Both the position numbers and the translations under genes were made by a program. This document shows, in pieces, positions 16,561-27,383 of a stretch of 64,000 bases of DNA. The notes under the pieces were generated by a model. The model was not told the DNA's origin. It made no database searches and saw only the letters and a program-made list of their open reading frames with translations. Each line of letters starts with the position of its first letter. Position 1 is the stretch's first letter. Origin of the DNA: Valencia hispanica (lineage: Eukaryota; Chordata; Actinopteri; Cyprinodontiformes; Valenciidae); assembly GCA_963556495.2 (NCBI GenBank), contig OY747703.1:56948796-57012795 (forward strand), written 5' to 3'.

Positions 16561-19337
16561 TTTATTTTTTATAAACGTGTCCTGTTTGGCAGTGTGGAGC
16601 TCAGAATTGGTGTCTGAGTACCAAGTAGAAGCCCAACAGATTTACTTTCACAAGCGGAGCAGTACAGCTTTTGCTATAGTCCTCCACTTGATTTATGTGT
16701 GAAAAATCTTTATTATGAATTGTTGGGGGTTTTATTTCCTGATGTTATGGACACGTAGACGGAAAATTAAGGAGAAGAAAGAAGGAAGATGAAGAAGAGA
16801 GGTAGGAAACAAAAAGTCAAGAGAGAGGGTGAGTTGAAAATACAAGAGAGGAAGGGGAACAAAGAAAACACAGGAAGACATTGAAGTCTGCCTCCATACC
16901 CACAGCACGGCAGAGAGAGGGGAAAAACAAAACAAAACACGAAAAAAGAACATCGACAAAACCAACCAAACATTGTGAACTAAGAACTACACAACCACAT
17001 CACACAAAAATATATATATAAATACAACAACAATGTCACAGAAAAACTCATGGTACCGAATAATCAAGCTCTAGTAATGATAACCTCAGCCCAAGAATAT
17101 ATCTGTAAACACCAGAGACCCCACATCTATGTGTGTGTGTTAGCATGCTGGTGCATATAAGGTTTCTCCATAAGAGTGTTCGATAGCTGGTGTGAGCAGA
17201 ATCGATGCAGAAATGAAGGAGATCGGAGCAAAGACGTCCAAAGGACCCCCAGAGCCCCAGGCGGACCCGGGCGGGGCCGACCGCATCCCCCAAGAGTGGA
17301 GCAAAGGAGAACCCCAGGGGAACGTCCAGCGGCCATTATGCAGGGGCCCGGGGGGCAGCAGTGACGAGCCCACGGGCCCCGCCGGGAACCGGCCGCGCCA
17401 GGGCGGGCCGGTCAATGGACCGGGAGAGCCGGGGCCCAGGGGCACCCCACCCTCCAGCAGGGACCCGACAAGGGACCGGCCACGCGCCGCCTCCAACCTA
17501 GGCCAATCCCCACCACCAACATCCCAGCGCCCCACCGATAGCCGCAGGGGATGAACAGCATCCCCAGGCTGGGCTCAGCCAGCATCTGGACACCAAGTTG
17601 TACCAGCTCTCGGGTACTGATCCCGCGCAACGCAGGGCGCCGAGACCAGGCATCCAACGAGGGCAAGGACAGGTCCAACCCGCCAATAAACCGGCCACGC
17701 ACGGTGCGCACAGAACAGGTGATCAAACGAGCAGAGACGCCGGATCCGCATCCCGCCAAGCCACCGAGCAGGCACCACCCAACAATCCCAAACCTGGCAC
17801 CTCTTAAAGAGGTGCCCCAACCAACCAGAGGAAGATATCGGCCCAGCGCATCGGCCGACCGACACACCGGCCCCCCCAGGCACGCACCAGGTCCGAACCG
17901 GATTGACCACCGATGCACCGGCAGGCAGGGGCCCCCGTCACCGGCGGGGAGTGACGGAGGGGAAATAGGCCCCCCTTTAAGTGTAAGGCCTGAGGTGCGC
18001 AGGCGAGGGGGCAGACCAAGATCCAACCTGACAGGTAGACAAAGACATACAGACACAGTCATACGTTCCCTCCCTCTTAAACACCTACATTCTCACTGAC
18101 TCACCAAGACACCCAAAAAAATGACGCTGTACCCTCACTCATACACCCCATACACACTTTATGCTCCCAGGTCCAGGTACCGATGCCCCAGTAGAGCCAC
18201 CAGCCCCCGGACCTGGGAGGTGGACCCCCTACCTTCTAGGATGGAGACAAGCAGACCGCCAAGGACCTCACAGTGGCAAAGCAGCCCGACAGCCCAGGAC
18301 CCCGACCAGACCGCCTGTCCTCCTCCGGACCCCAACCCCTGATGGCCCGTAGCGAACAGGGGTGTGAAAAGACCCCTAGCCACCATCCTCCCGCTCGAGT
18401 ATGGTGTTGATGCGTGTTGTTATAATGTGCATTTAAAACAGAGGGGTGGGATGTGGGGAAGGCAGCCACACATCCCACAACCCCCACCCCGAGTCCTCAG
18501 TGTCTATATGTGGTTTAACAGTGGGCACTGGCACCAGAGGTGAAGCTGATTGAACCGCTCCCCCTCTGGATGCCGAAAAGTGTGCCCACCCCAAAGTCCC
18601 TACATATGTGTCGCGTGAAAATGTTATAAGTAGGAGTGTCTAAGTTTTATATTAAAATTGGGACGCAGGACACCACGGGATAGCGAGGAGGGAAACCCCT
18701 CCTCGCACCCCAGTGATGTGCCCATGCCCCAAGACCCTAAATGAGTGGTAAAGTGATGGAGCGGGTGGACAGAGGTGTCCAGGGATGGGGAGGGAAGGAT
18801 TGGGAGACAAAATGTCTTCCCAGGGAGCCAGCTCCCCCACTGACCCCAATAGGCACCGCTGTTCACCGGGATCCACCAGGGGAGGGAGGCCATGGCACGT
18901 TCGACCCGGGGCCCATGGCCACAGCACCACCAAGCCCCACGGACCCCAATGCAGTCCCCCCAGCCCCATCCCAGAAGGGGAACTAAACCAGCCCTGACAT
19001 TCGCTCTACTCTCAAAACACAAAAGACACTAGACACCAGCAAACAAGGCGAGACGCCATACAGGGACCGGCGATGACAATCGGCCCAGAGAAAAAGAGAG
19101 AGGCGGCTGCACATGCCGGCCGCTGGCCGGCCCCGACCCCCAAGGGCAACAGAGACCGCATGCCGGCCGACCCCCAGCCAGGACCACAGCTAGGGGGTGC
19201 GGTGCCCCCGAGCCCTGAATCCCCAGGCCCACCCCAGACCCTACCCAGGCGCAGCACGGCCACCAGGCCAGTAACCCATGTCCGCCAGTGCAACCCCCCT
19301 AAGGCCCCGCATGCAGCCAAAAAAAAAAAAAAAAAAA
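16561..19337 (+). mobile_element. 2.8-kb GC-rich poly(A) retroelement with 15-bp target duplication
   Basis: Near-identical 15-mers GAAATTAGTTTTTTT (16546-16560) and GAAGTTAGTTTTTTT (19338-19352) flank the block, and a pure A tract (19320-19337) precedes the right one. These are the marks of reverse-transcribed insertion. The first 300 bp (from CGTGTCCTGTTTGGCAG) recur at 40483-40775. A purine-rich stretch follows at about 16740-16970. From 17210 to 19318 the composition switches abruptly to very GC-rich, with many overlapping open frames but no protein family that I recognise. Frames on both strands there are a by-product of GC content. It may be the 3' region of an L1-like element or a composite non-autonomous retroelement. 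Confidence 0.75.
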
Positions 19338-19352
19338 GAAGTTAGTTTTTTT

Positions 19353-20383
19353 GGATAATATTTTGACAGAGGCATTTATAGAAAAAAACATGCTTTGTTC
19401 CTACATACAGAAGAAATTTGAGACGTGTTTTTTAAATCGAAAATTAGACCTTTAGAGAAAATGTTTCAATACTCAAAATGCCTTGAAAACAAATCTGTAG
19501 AAAGGAAACATGTACCACTTTCTGGCTTTTCATAGCAGGGCTGCTGTTATAGTTGAAATCTGTTTGCAGCCTATCCATTTTTTTAAACTGCAAACCCCAC
19601 ACATTCACATAATTTTGTTACCACTGTTTTTGATTAGGCCAAATATATTCCTCAAATACTCAAGACCTTTGAATAGTTTCTTGTAAATTGGTAATTGTAA
19701 AAATTCAGAAATATGTAGTAATCAAATAAACCCTCTTAGATATTAAACTTTCTTTTATTTGTATTCATGGGGAAGAAAACATGGACTTTTAATAAATGTT
19801 ACAAAACATACCTTATGTGCCAATCTTCAGTATATTTTATTCCAGTCAACTATTATATTAATTAACAAACTGACATCCAAATATCACATTTTCCTCAAAA
19901 TATGTTATCAAACAAATGAGTGGTGAAAAGGGAAAAAAATAAGTTACTCAAAGAAACTATCAATACTAAACTTTCAATCCTTAAAAAAAAATCACTTAAT
20001 AGACATCTTGCATCCTAAGGATTATAACAGAAACCTGTTGAAACAAGCTGATATACCATTATAACCCTGTAATTATAAACACTGTGCACGTCTAACTGCC
20101 AAACAATCTGAACCGATTAGACATCCTTAGTTAACATTTTAAGCAGGTAAGCTTTGAATATTGAAACTTTGAATTGACATTTTTCATTATAGAAAGAAAA
20201 TTGTTTGTAATTTTAGAAAGGAAATTCAAAAATATTCAGAAGACCTTTTTGGGGTCACTAGTAAATCCCACCCCTGGAATTTAAACAGTTTGTTTTAATT
20301 TTTTGAATACGTTGTCTTCACTGTCCGAGATGATTTCACACCTCAGTATTCCTTCAATCCCTTCATTCTAAGATAGACTTCAG
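19353..20383. other. Interior of the giant element, no feature seen
   Basis: AT-rich with many short stops in all frames. It lies downstream of the HECT-like gene and may include its 3' untranslated region. Confidence 0.5.
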
Positions 20384-22535
20384 TCAAGCTGTGCTAAACT
20401 CATAAGAGCTTTTAGCAGCCAAAATATTGTCCAGTTCATTTCGTAGCTCTGGGTAGGAAGTGTACGTCCATGGTAATTCCAGAAGAGGACCACAGGTCGT
20501 CGTGCCAGTCCATCCACAGGAGTGAACAGAACCTCAACCTTGTGTCACGCTGCCCTATTCCTGCCTCATTGTCTTCACCTGTCTGTCTCATCAACCACAC
20601 CTGATCCTACTCACCTCCTGCCTTTAAGACCCATCACTTCCTTTCACTCCAGGCCGGATCATTAGTAATTGTCTATCTCCATGGTGTGTCGTCTTCCTGC
20701 TGTCTTCCGTCCCTGCCCGATATCCAGTATCTCCGTTCCTGCCGTCTTCACCACCATCATCACCACCTCCTCCTGTAATAAACATCCTGCACCTTCCTTC
20801 AGCGAGTGTGTTTGGGTCCATACTCCACACACCACCTGACACCTTGTCAACACAGATGACATCTGACCCAGTGAGAAACCTGAACATCCTTCTGAGGTTT
20901 GTCTCATCAAGTCCTCTGATGTACTGTTGAAGAAATCTGAAGCTCTGTTTCTCTGCTTGGGAGGTGGGAGATGCAGTAAGCAACTTCAACAGCTTTCTTG
21001 TTGGTTTTTTATCTTCATACATTTGTAGGACATCTTGTGAGCTTTGAAAAGCTTCTTTTAGGAAGTGGCCTACAGCAAAGGACATTTTCTCTGCAGCATA
21101 TGCTGGTTTTTGTATCAATTGCTTGTGCGCTACTTTCAGAAGAATCCCTTTTAAGTTCTCTTTGCTTGGAAGCACGGATACATCCAGGCGATCCATCAGA
21201 TCAAGCAGTTCATCCCTGTCTTCATCTGAAAGATCTTCATTAAGAGCCCTTGTTATCAGATCCCTATCTGGTTGACTCATGTAGAAGAGAAGACTTTCAA
21301 ACAGCACATCATCTGAAATCTGATTTTCACCAAAGATAAGTGCCACTGTGAAAACAGGGGCAAGGCGACAAGGGAAATACCCATGGTCCTGAAATCCCTT
21401 CATTAAAATTCTACCCATGGATTGCCATTCTTCTTCCTGCCATATAGGAGACAGTGGTGGTACCCTGAACTCCTCTCGTTCAGCTGTGTTGTCAATAAAC
21501 TCTGACCAAAATGCAGCATACAACATCCCTTGATACACCATCTGCATCAGCTCCTTTATCATAAATGTAAGTGTATTTTAGAGGGTGATGGAGGAGTGCT
21601 GCATCTTTGAGCTGGATGATCATCTCTTCCAGAATGTTAACCCTGTGAAGTTTGATGGTAACATAGACAACATCATATGATGCTGCAGAGGTCGAACCTT
21701 CGTTAATTCCGGATGTATCTGAAAATATGACTGTGTTTGATGGAGGAAATGTAATGGAAGCGATGGCCAGATCATCTCCTTCAAGCAACAGGTATGGTTC
21801 ATGTATGAAAGTGTCATCCAGTTGACAAGCCAGAGGTTCTCCGAGATGGGGGCCAATCATTACTTCAGATGTGTCTGATAATGTGTCTTCATCGGCGTTC
21901 CTAAAGTCCACAACAGCTTGAAAAGCTTTCTCATTTCCATGACATGGGTCAGTCAGTTGTGTAACATTGTTTATGTGTCTGTTCCCTTCATCATCTTCAT
22001 CGTTAGAACAGCATCTTGTGCACAAGTATAGTTCTCCCATTGTGATATTGTCATCAAATACAGCCTCTTCCTGATAGTCTAATATATCCTGACTGAAGAC
22101 CTCCCATCTTCCAAATTTGCGTTTACCATTTGGAAAGAAAAGACCCTTAGCATACTGTAATATGTCAGCCTTCTTGGTGTCTTTGGGCACATCAAAGGTC
22201 CTTGTTCCTCCTCCTCTGCGCTTTCTCACTTGCTTACCTTCATGAATCCACCCCAACTCAATTTTTCGGGTCTTTTTCCCTGCCCATTTGTTGTTTTTTG
22301 CATACGTTCTTTTCCTCTTCGAAGTAAATGTCTCCTCATTATCAGAATTCTTCTCATTTTCATTTATGCCCATCTTCTCCTTCAATTTTTCAAGCAATGA
22401 GGGTTTTTTTTATTCCTTAGTACTTGCACCATTATTTTCCAAACAGAACCGTCTTGCAGCGATCCGATCACCGTATTGTGGGATGTAACTAGACAGGGTC
22501 TTGTCATCCATCAAATCAGTTACCGTGGCATCAAT
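20384..22535 (-). pseudogene. HECT E3 ubiquitin-ligase-like gene (G2/M-phase-specific E3 ligase-like family of fish), disabled
   Basis: The last exon begins after a good acceptor (ttttattacag) at 22535. It reads IDATVTDLMDDKTLSSYIPQ (a SAM-like N-terminal motif), then a basic KRKRTYAKNNKWAGKKTRK stretch and a GGGTR...KGLFFPNGKRKFGRW motif. The HECT N-lobe follows (KYTYIYDKGADADGVSRDV, then YAAFWSEF) and a HECT-like C-terminal region ends FSTA-stop at 20384. Lesions: in-frame TAA at 22410-22412 beside an A-run; one extra base at about 21517-21524 that shifts GVSRDV against YAAFWSEF; a solo LTR splitting DK from VEV; and a short deletion at about 20494 just before the CGPLLELP block, where the catalytic-Cys segment lies. 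Upstream exons were not identified. Known members would transfer ubiquitin through the Cys; this copy cannot be functional as read. Confidence 0.82.
20543..20841 (+). mobile_element. Solo LTR (299 bp) inside the HECT-like pseudogene
   Basis: It begins TGTCACGCTG and ends CACCTGACA, giving the 5-bp inverted ends TGTCA/TGACA. Perfect 5-bp target duplications CCTTG lie at 20538-20542 and 20842-20846. It contains a TTTAAG TATA-like site near 20621 and an AATAAA signal near 20777, as expected of a + strand LTR. No internal retroviral or Gypsy region remains, so it is the product of LTR-LTR recombination. Removing it and one duplication restores continuous HECT-family reading. Confidence 0.9.
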
Positions 22536-22712
22536 CTGTAATAAAAGAGAAATTCATTACTGTACAAGAACACAAGGTAAACCTGCGGTGACATCACATG
22601 ACTAAATATATTAATTACGATATAACGGATGTACTTTTACATGTGTTTTGTTAACTATTTATTGTGTCATTTTATAATATTGTGTGATTAGTTGTCAGCC
22701 TTCAATATGTAG

Positions 22713-22835
22713 CATTTCAATTCAATTTAAATTCAAAAATACTTTATTGATCCCAGAGGGAAATTAAGTGTTGTTGAAGCTCATACAATTAATTCTTTAA
22801 GGATTGTCGTAGGTCATGATAGCTGTGGGCATATC
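22713..22835 (-). mobile_element. Rex1-like LINE 3' tail
   Basis: The block CAAAAATACTTTATTGATCC, then GAGGGAAATTAAGTGTTG, is nearly identical to the tail of the LINE at 30562. On the minus strand this is a GGGATCAATAAAGTA-type LINE end. Only the tail is present. Confidence 0.75.
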
Positions 22836-24180
22836 AAAAAGTGAAATACTAACAGCAAAAATCCTTCCAGCTTCACAGCACCAAAAACTAGAAAGTATAA
22901 AGGTCCAAAAAAATGAACTCTTCCTCAAGAAAACAGGGGAACCAACGTCCGAAAAAACAAAACCTAATATGTAGCCAATAGAGCCACTCCAACATGCAGC
23001 CACCCAGAGTAGCGCAATTCTATAAATTATTATAAAATTATAATTCATTATTATACTCTCTGTGCCAGCAGCATTAATCAAATGCTACTTCATATAATTT
23101 ATAAAAGTGTTACAGTAAATCAAATGCCTCCTCCTGAAACAGAAAAATCTGTATGTAAGTTTCTTTCAGTTGCACAATGTAGGAAGGACTGAACTCAGTG
23201 GCTCTGCAGCAATCCCACAGAGGGTCTGTTAAAAGCTAGCCCAAGCCTGTGATTGGTCAGCTACTTAAATTTTGGAAACGCTCTTGCTTTAAATTGTTTC
23301 AATTTTTTGGTTTAATTTTCCTACCCATATGTTTTCTATACTAGGTGGGATCGAATTCCTGCATATATCCCGGAAAATTCATTTCTGGTATTAATATGAA
23401 TTTATCCTTTTCAAAGGGCTTTTATTTTGAAATTCCACATCAGATGAAACCTTCTGAGAAACATCCAGAGATGGTCTACTCTTAATTTGTCCACGAACCA
23501 CTGTGGAATAAAAAGTTGATTAATTTTTAAAATACAATAACAATGCTGGATTTAATATACAAATTTATATTTAGGGTATTATAAATAAATACAATTTAGA
23601 GTATAAATAAATACAGTGTTTCTTTTTTTTGGTCTAATTTCTATGGGTTTAAGGGACCTTATATTTTGAAACTCTACAAGAGAAGCTGAATAAATGTTGT
23701 CCTCCTGATGTCGCCCCATCATGTAATCCCAGACAGATGCTTTTATTTTGAAATTGCCCTGCTTCACTTGTCGGTCAAAATGGTTAACCGACATGTGATT
23801 TGGAATTATTTTAGATTTGTTTTTATACGTGTTTGAATATAGTTGTCTTCATTGAATCAGTCAGAAAAGACGTTTCAGAGATTTTGAGAACCTCCGTAAA
23901 GCTGGGCTTTGTGCGCCACATGAGCGCCGACAAGCTAACAGACTGCGCTGGTCACACTGCAACATCATGCCTTTTTAGACCGTTTGTAGCGGCATAAAAA
24001 GCGAGTTTTACAAATGTTCACATAAAGACCGCACTTCAGGAACACCACGATTTCGTAGAAATCTCAAAAGTGGGCTATCCGTGTTTGCTGTCATGTTGCT
24101 ACCAGGTCACAGGTCTCAAAAGTGAGGGCAGGGCTCTCCACATCAGCCTGATTTGGGTTTCTGAGCGCTGCACGTTTTAC
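22836..24180. other. Interior of the giant element, one small unrecognised frame
   Basis: The minus-strand frame 23794-23579 (71 codons, starting MSVNHFDRQVKQGNFKIKAS) has natural-looking composition and could be an upstream exon of the HECT-like gene. No splice junction was proven and I recognise no family. The rest is AT-rich. Confidence 0.35.
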
Positions 24181-25329
24181 GTTCTTACAATAATAGATAT
24201 TGTTCGAACCAATATACTTTTCACGTTTGTAGGGCTGTAATCAACCAAAGAAATTCTTGGTCGACTGAAACCCTGAAATTCCGACAAAAAATCGACTAAT
24301 TTGCGGGGGGGGGGGGGGGGGTGCTCTGACAGCATTTTGAATTACGTGCATCTGCGCAATATAATATGCCATGATTACTGCAATTGCACTAAACGGCAAG
24401 GCAATTCAGGGACAATGATCTTTATTAAACATGCCAGATCAAGACAAGTACAAACGGAATAAAGCTGTGCATTGGGCTCAAAACAAAGACTGTGGGCACG
24501 GCGCAATTGGGCATTGAGCAATAAAATACTTTAAAAAAAAGAAACCCGACCAAATCCAGCACTGTTCTGCAGGCTGCGCGCGGGGAACTGGTGTGTGTCT
24601 GTAAATGGAGCTACAGACAGACAACCGGTTTATGTGAGAGTTCTTTAGATTACTGTTTTGTACGGTTTGATTGCGGCCAGCAGCAGTCAGCATTAAAGCT
24701 TTCGATTCCAACCATTGTCTGCATCTATCGGAGAACATTACAATATTTTAAACATTCAGGTCTATAAGGCCCACATCATGTTTTTACACATTTTTTTTCC
24801 GCTACCATTTACATCGTTCCGGGACCTGTGCGCGTCTCTGGTCATGCCTGCGCTGTCATGTCGGCACCTAATGATTTACAAATTAAGCACTGAAGCCACA
24901 GCAGGTTGAATAACGTGGACGTTCTTCGATCTTCCTGTAGACTGTTAAAGCAATATCACACGAGAGAGGCGGCGCTGTTGTAGCCTACTCTAACATCAGC
25001 ACCGATCAGCTCTCATGGAATCTCTTGTCCAATCAGATTAAAAAAATTAACACGGCATAAAATGGACCAATCAGAATTTTGGTCGACTCAGAACGCATCG
25101 ACCAATAAGTCGACCAGTCGACTAAGACTTTACAGCCCTAGATGTTTGTACAATATATCATCACGTTCTTACAATATAATATTTTTATTGTAAGAACATG
25201 ATAAACATGTATATTGTTAAAACGTGAAAATTATATTGTAAGAACGTAATATTATATTGTACAAACAAAAAAGTTATATTGTTAGAACAATAAAGTTATC
25301 ACGTTATAACGTGATATAGCTCTATTTTT
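24181..25329 (-). repeat. Right terminal inverted repeat, split by a hAT MITE
   Basis: This is the inverted partner of 12498 to about 12712. The outer part is 25149-25329 and the inner part 24181-24229. Only one iteron equivalent is present, against four on the left. The MITE at 24230-25140 separates the two parts. Confidence 0.88.
24230..25140. mobile_element. hAT-type MITE (911 bp) inside the right terminus of the giant element
   Basis: Termini TAGGGCTGTAATCAACCAAA and GACTTTACAGCCCTA are inverted. Flanking 8-mers CACGTTTG (24222-24229) and GATGTTTG (25141-25148) agree at 6 of 8. Comparison with the left terminus shows uninterrupted sequence at this point, which confirms the insertion. GTCGACT motifs recur near both ends. 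A poly-G run lies at 24304-24321. No transposase frame was seen. Confidence 0.85.
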
Positions 25330-25409
25330 TTCTGATTATTATTTATTATAGTCCGTTTAATTACTCTGCATGTTTAACTTCATACATTTTATCACTTTTT
25401 GCTACTTAA

Positions 25410-26327
25410 AGTGTAACTAAACCCCAAAACAACTTTTTTTTGCTTCTAACCTCTATAAATGGGTCTTTACCAATGCAATCTTTAAGTTTCTGTGGATTTT
25501 TTTTACGTTTTGGTGTAAACTTGTTTAATTCTACACTTTGGTCTAAAAACGTCTTAGTGCTGCCCCCTTAGGGTTGAACGGTGGCTACTGCATTTGAATT
25601 TTGTGATTGGTGGAGAGCGGTACATCTCTACGTCACATCCATGGTCTCACAGACACGCCCCGTGGGTTTGGGTATAAAACTATCAGACATACTGCCCCCC
25701 ATGGCGAGTTTGGAGTGGGATTGCGTTTTTCAGGTTACCATTATTATCACATTAGCACTTAGTTAGCATAGCTAACATACTGTTTTGAACGTTAGCCTAT
25801 GTTAGCATTACCACTCAGAGACCGGACCCATCCTGTCTCTCTCTCCCTCAGCAGCAGCGCTGACTCAGCGCCCCGAGCCAGCGGCTCTAATAGATACGAC
25901 TCGCGGCCGCTGGGCTCCATAAAGCCTCCCTCTACCCCTCTATCTCCGGTGACGACAGAGGAGATCTGCTGGTTCAGGGCGCCAAGCCAGCGCCGCCCGA
26001 GCTCGGTGCTGCTGAGGCAGAGGGAGACAGGATGGATCCGGTCTCTGAGTGGTGATGCTAACATAGGCTAACGTTCAAAACAGATGAATGTTGATCAGAT
26101 CGATCAGTCCCAAAACTGCCAACGTCGCTTTGGTCACTGTCCATGTTTCAGTGTCATTTTAAGCGAGCTGTCGCTGTCCTCCTGAACACACCCCCACGTT
26201 CCCCCCTCCGCTTTTCCTCCACACTTGGCCACGCCCCTCCGTTCTTCCTGGCACCGCCCACTTTGTAGAATTTTTTAAATGTTGTCTGGGGGCGGGGTTA
26301 TGCCTTTTCAGTGGTTTCAGTTACACT
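25410..26327. mobile_element. TTAA-flanked DNA element E1 (918 bp, Kolobok/piggyBac-like target)
   Basis: TTAA occurs at 25406-25409 and 26328-26331. Inner ends AGTGTAACTAAACC and GGTTTCAGTTACACT are inverted. TTAA targets are used by Kolobok and piggyBac elements, and no transposase is present to choose between them. A minus-strand relative, E2, starts at the very next TTAA. The GC-rich centre contains an imperfect inverted repeat around 25800-26070, where the frames on both strands read nearly the same peptide. Confidence 0.75.
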
Positions 26328-26683
26328 TTAAAGTGCCACGGAGGGGTATAGCCAAGTGTTGAGCAGAGGGGGGAACGTGGGGGTGTGTTCAGTATGGGAT
26401 CAGAACTGGATGAGAACAGTATTACTTTGAAATGAAACTGAAGATTAATATTGGCATTGAAAAATATTATTGTAACTGAAAATATTAATTTTGAATCGGA
26501 AATAAATTTAGTGAAAATTCTTGTATTGAAAGTGGAATTTTTTTTACAATGCCAATCGTTTTTTCAACGCAATCATTTTTTTCAGCTTCATTCAGGTGAT
26601 ACTGTTTTGACGCTTGTGTGTGCACGCGCATGAGGGGCGGGGCTTCAGCCCCCCATATGTTTGCATGAACGAGGCAGGAGGGA

Positions 26684-26854
<171 letters not shown>

Positions 26855-27100
26855 ATTATTTGTTGACAGAACACTATAATTGAGGACAGCAGCGGAGGGT
26901 TTGGCTTCGCCAAAATATGAAGTTTGAGCTTTCAACGTTGCCGTCGCTCCCCTGTGAACGAGCAGAGCGCGGCGTGTACAGTTCGGGGGCGAGCTTGGAT
27001 TGAGTACGAGCGTTTTTTGCCGCATGCACGGCGCGGAGCTTTAGGGGTAACACATCCTGACGGGGAAACACAGATTGACGTAACACCGGCGGCAGGGACA

Positions 27101-27383
27101 TGACCACTCCTATCTGTAATTCCTAAAGATATCTGGAATACATATCCAGTTTACCTATTAAATGTTAAAACGACTATTTTAACTTTTTAAGAATTTAGAG
27201 ATATCTCAAACTTAATTTTTACTAGTAAAATTGTGATTAGGAATATCTTAAAATACAATTTCTCCTAGTAACAATACAGTTGTTGATATCTTTAATTTAA
27301 ATTTTTAAATGGAAGAATGTATTTGTACTAGGAAAAATTATGTTATTCCTATCTAAAATAGGAATTATAGATAGGAGTGGTCA
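27101..27383. mobile_element. Small MITE (283 bp) inside E3
   Basis: Terminal inverted repeats of 25 bp match at 24 positions: TGACCACTCCTATCTGTAAT on the left, ATTATAGATAGGAGTGGTCA on the right. The interior is AT-rich and non-coding. The target duplication is unclear. Confidence 0.75.

Larger units (their letters stand above)
12498..25329. mobile_element. 12.8-kb composite DNA transposon with long terminal inverted repeats (IS3EU/rve type) carrying a HECT-like gene
   Basis: The two ends are inverted copies of each other. They begin AAAAATAGAGCTATATCACG and stay alignable for at least 180 bp (12498-12680 against 25329-25149). The match resumes at 24229-24181 beyond a later hAT insertion. 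Just inside the left terminus is a + strand DDE/rve transposase pseudogene (from 12879). Towards the right end is a minus-strand HECT-like gene (20384-22535). A gene for a transposase next to one terminus is the usual layout of an autonomous element, so the HECT gene is likely cargo or a second element gene. Later insertions inflate the length: LINE about 13476-15600, retroelement 16561-19337, solo LTR 20543-20841, LINE tail 22713-22835 and hAT MITE 24230-25140. I found no clean target duplication at the outer ends. The superfamily name is inferred from the transposase. Confidence 0.75.

Noticed and set aside
17127..19345. Many overlapping open frames of 60-216 codons on both strands
   Set aside because: They follow from the very high GC content of the poly(A) retroelement. 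No frame has a recognised domain, and opposite-strand frames are equally long.
25792..26071. Near-identical 90-codon frames on both strands
   Set aside because: Caused by the imperfect inverted repeat in the centre of element E1. It has no protein-family features and no splice context.
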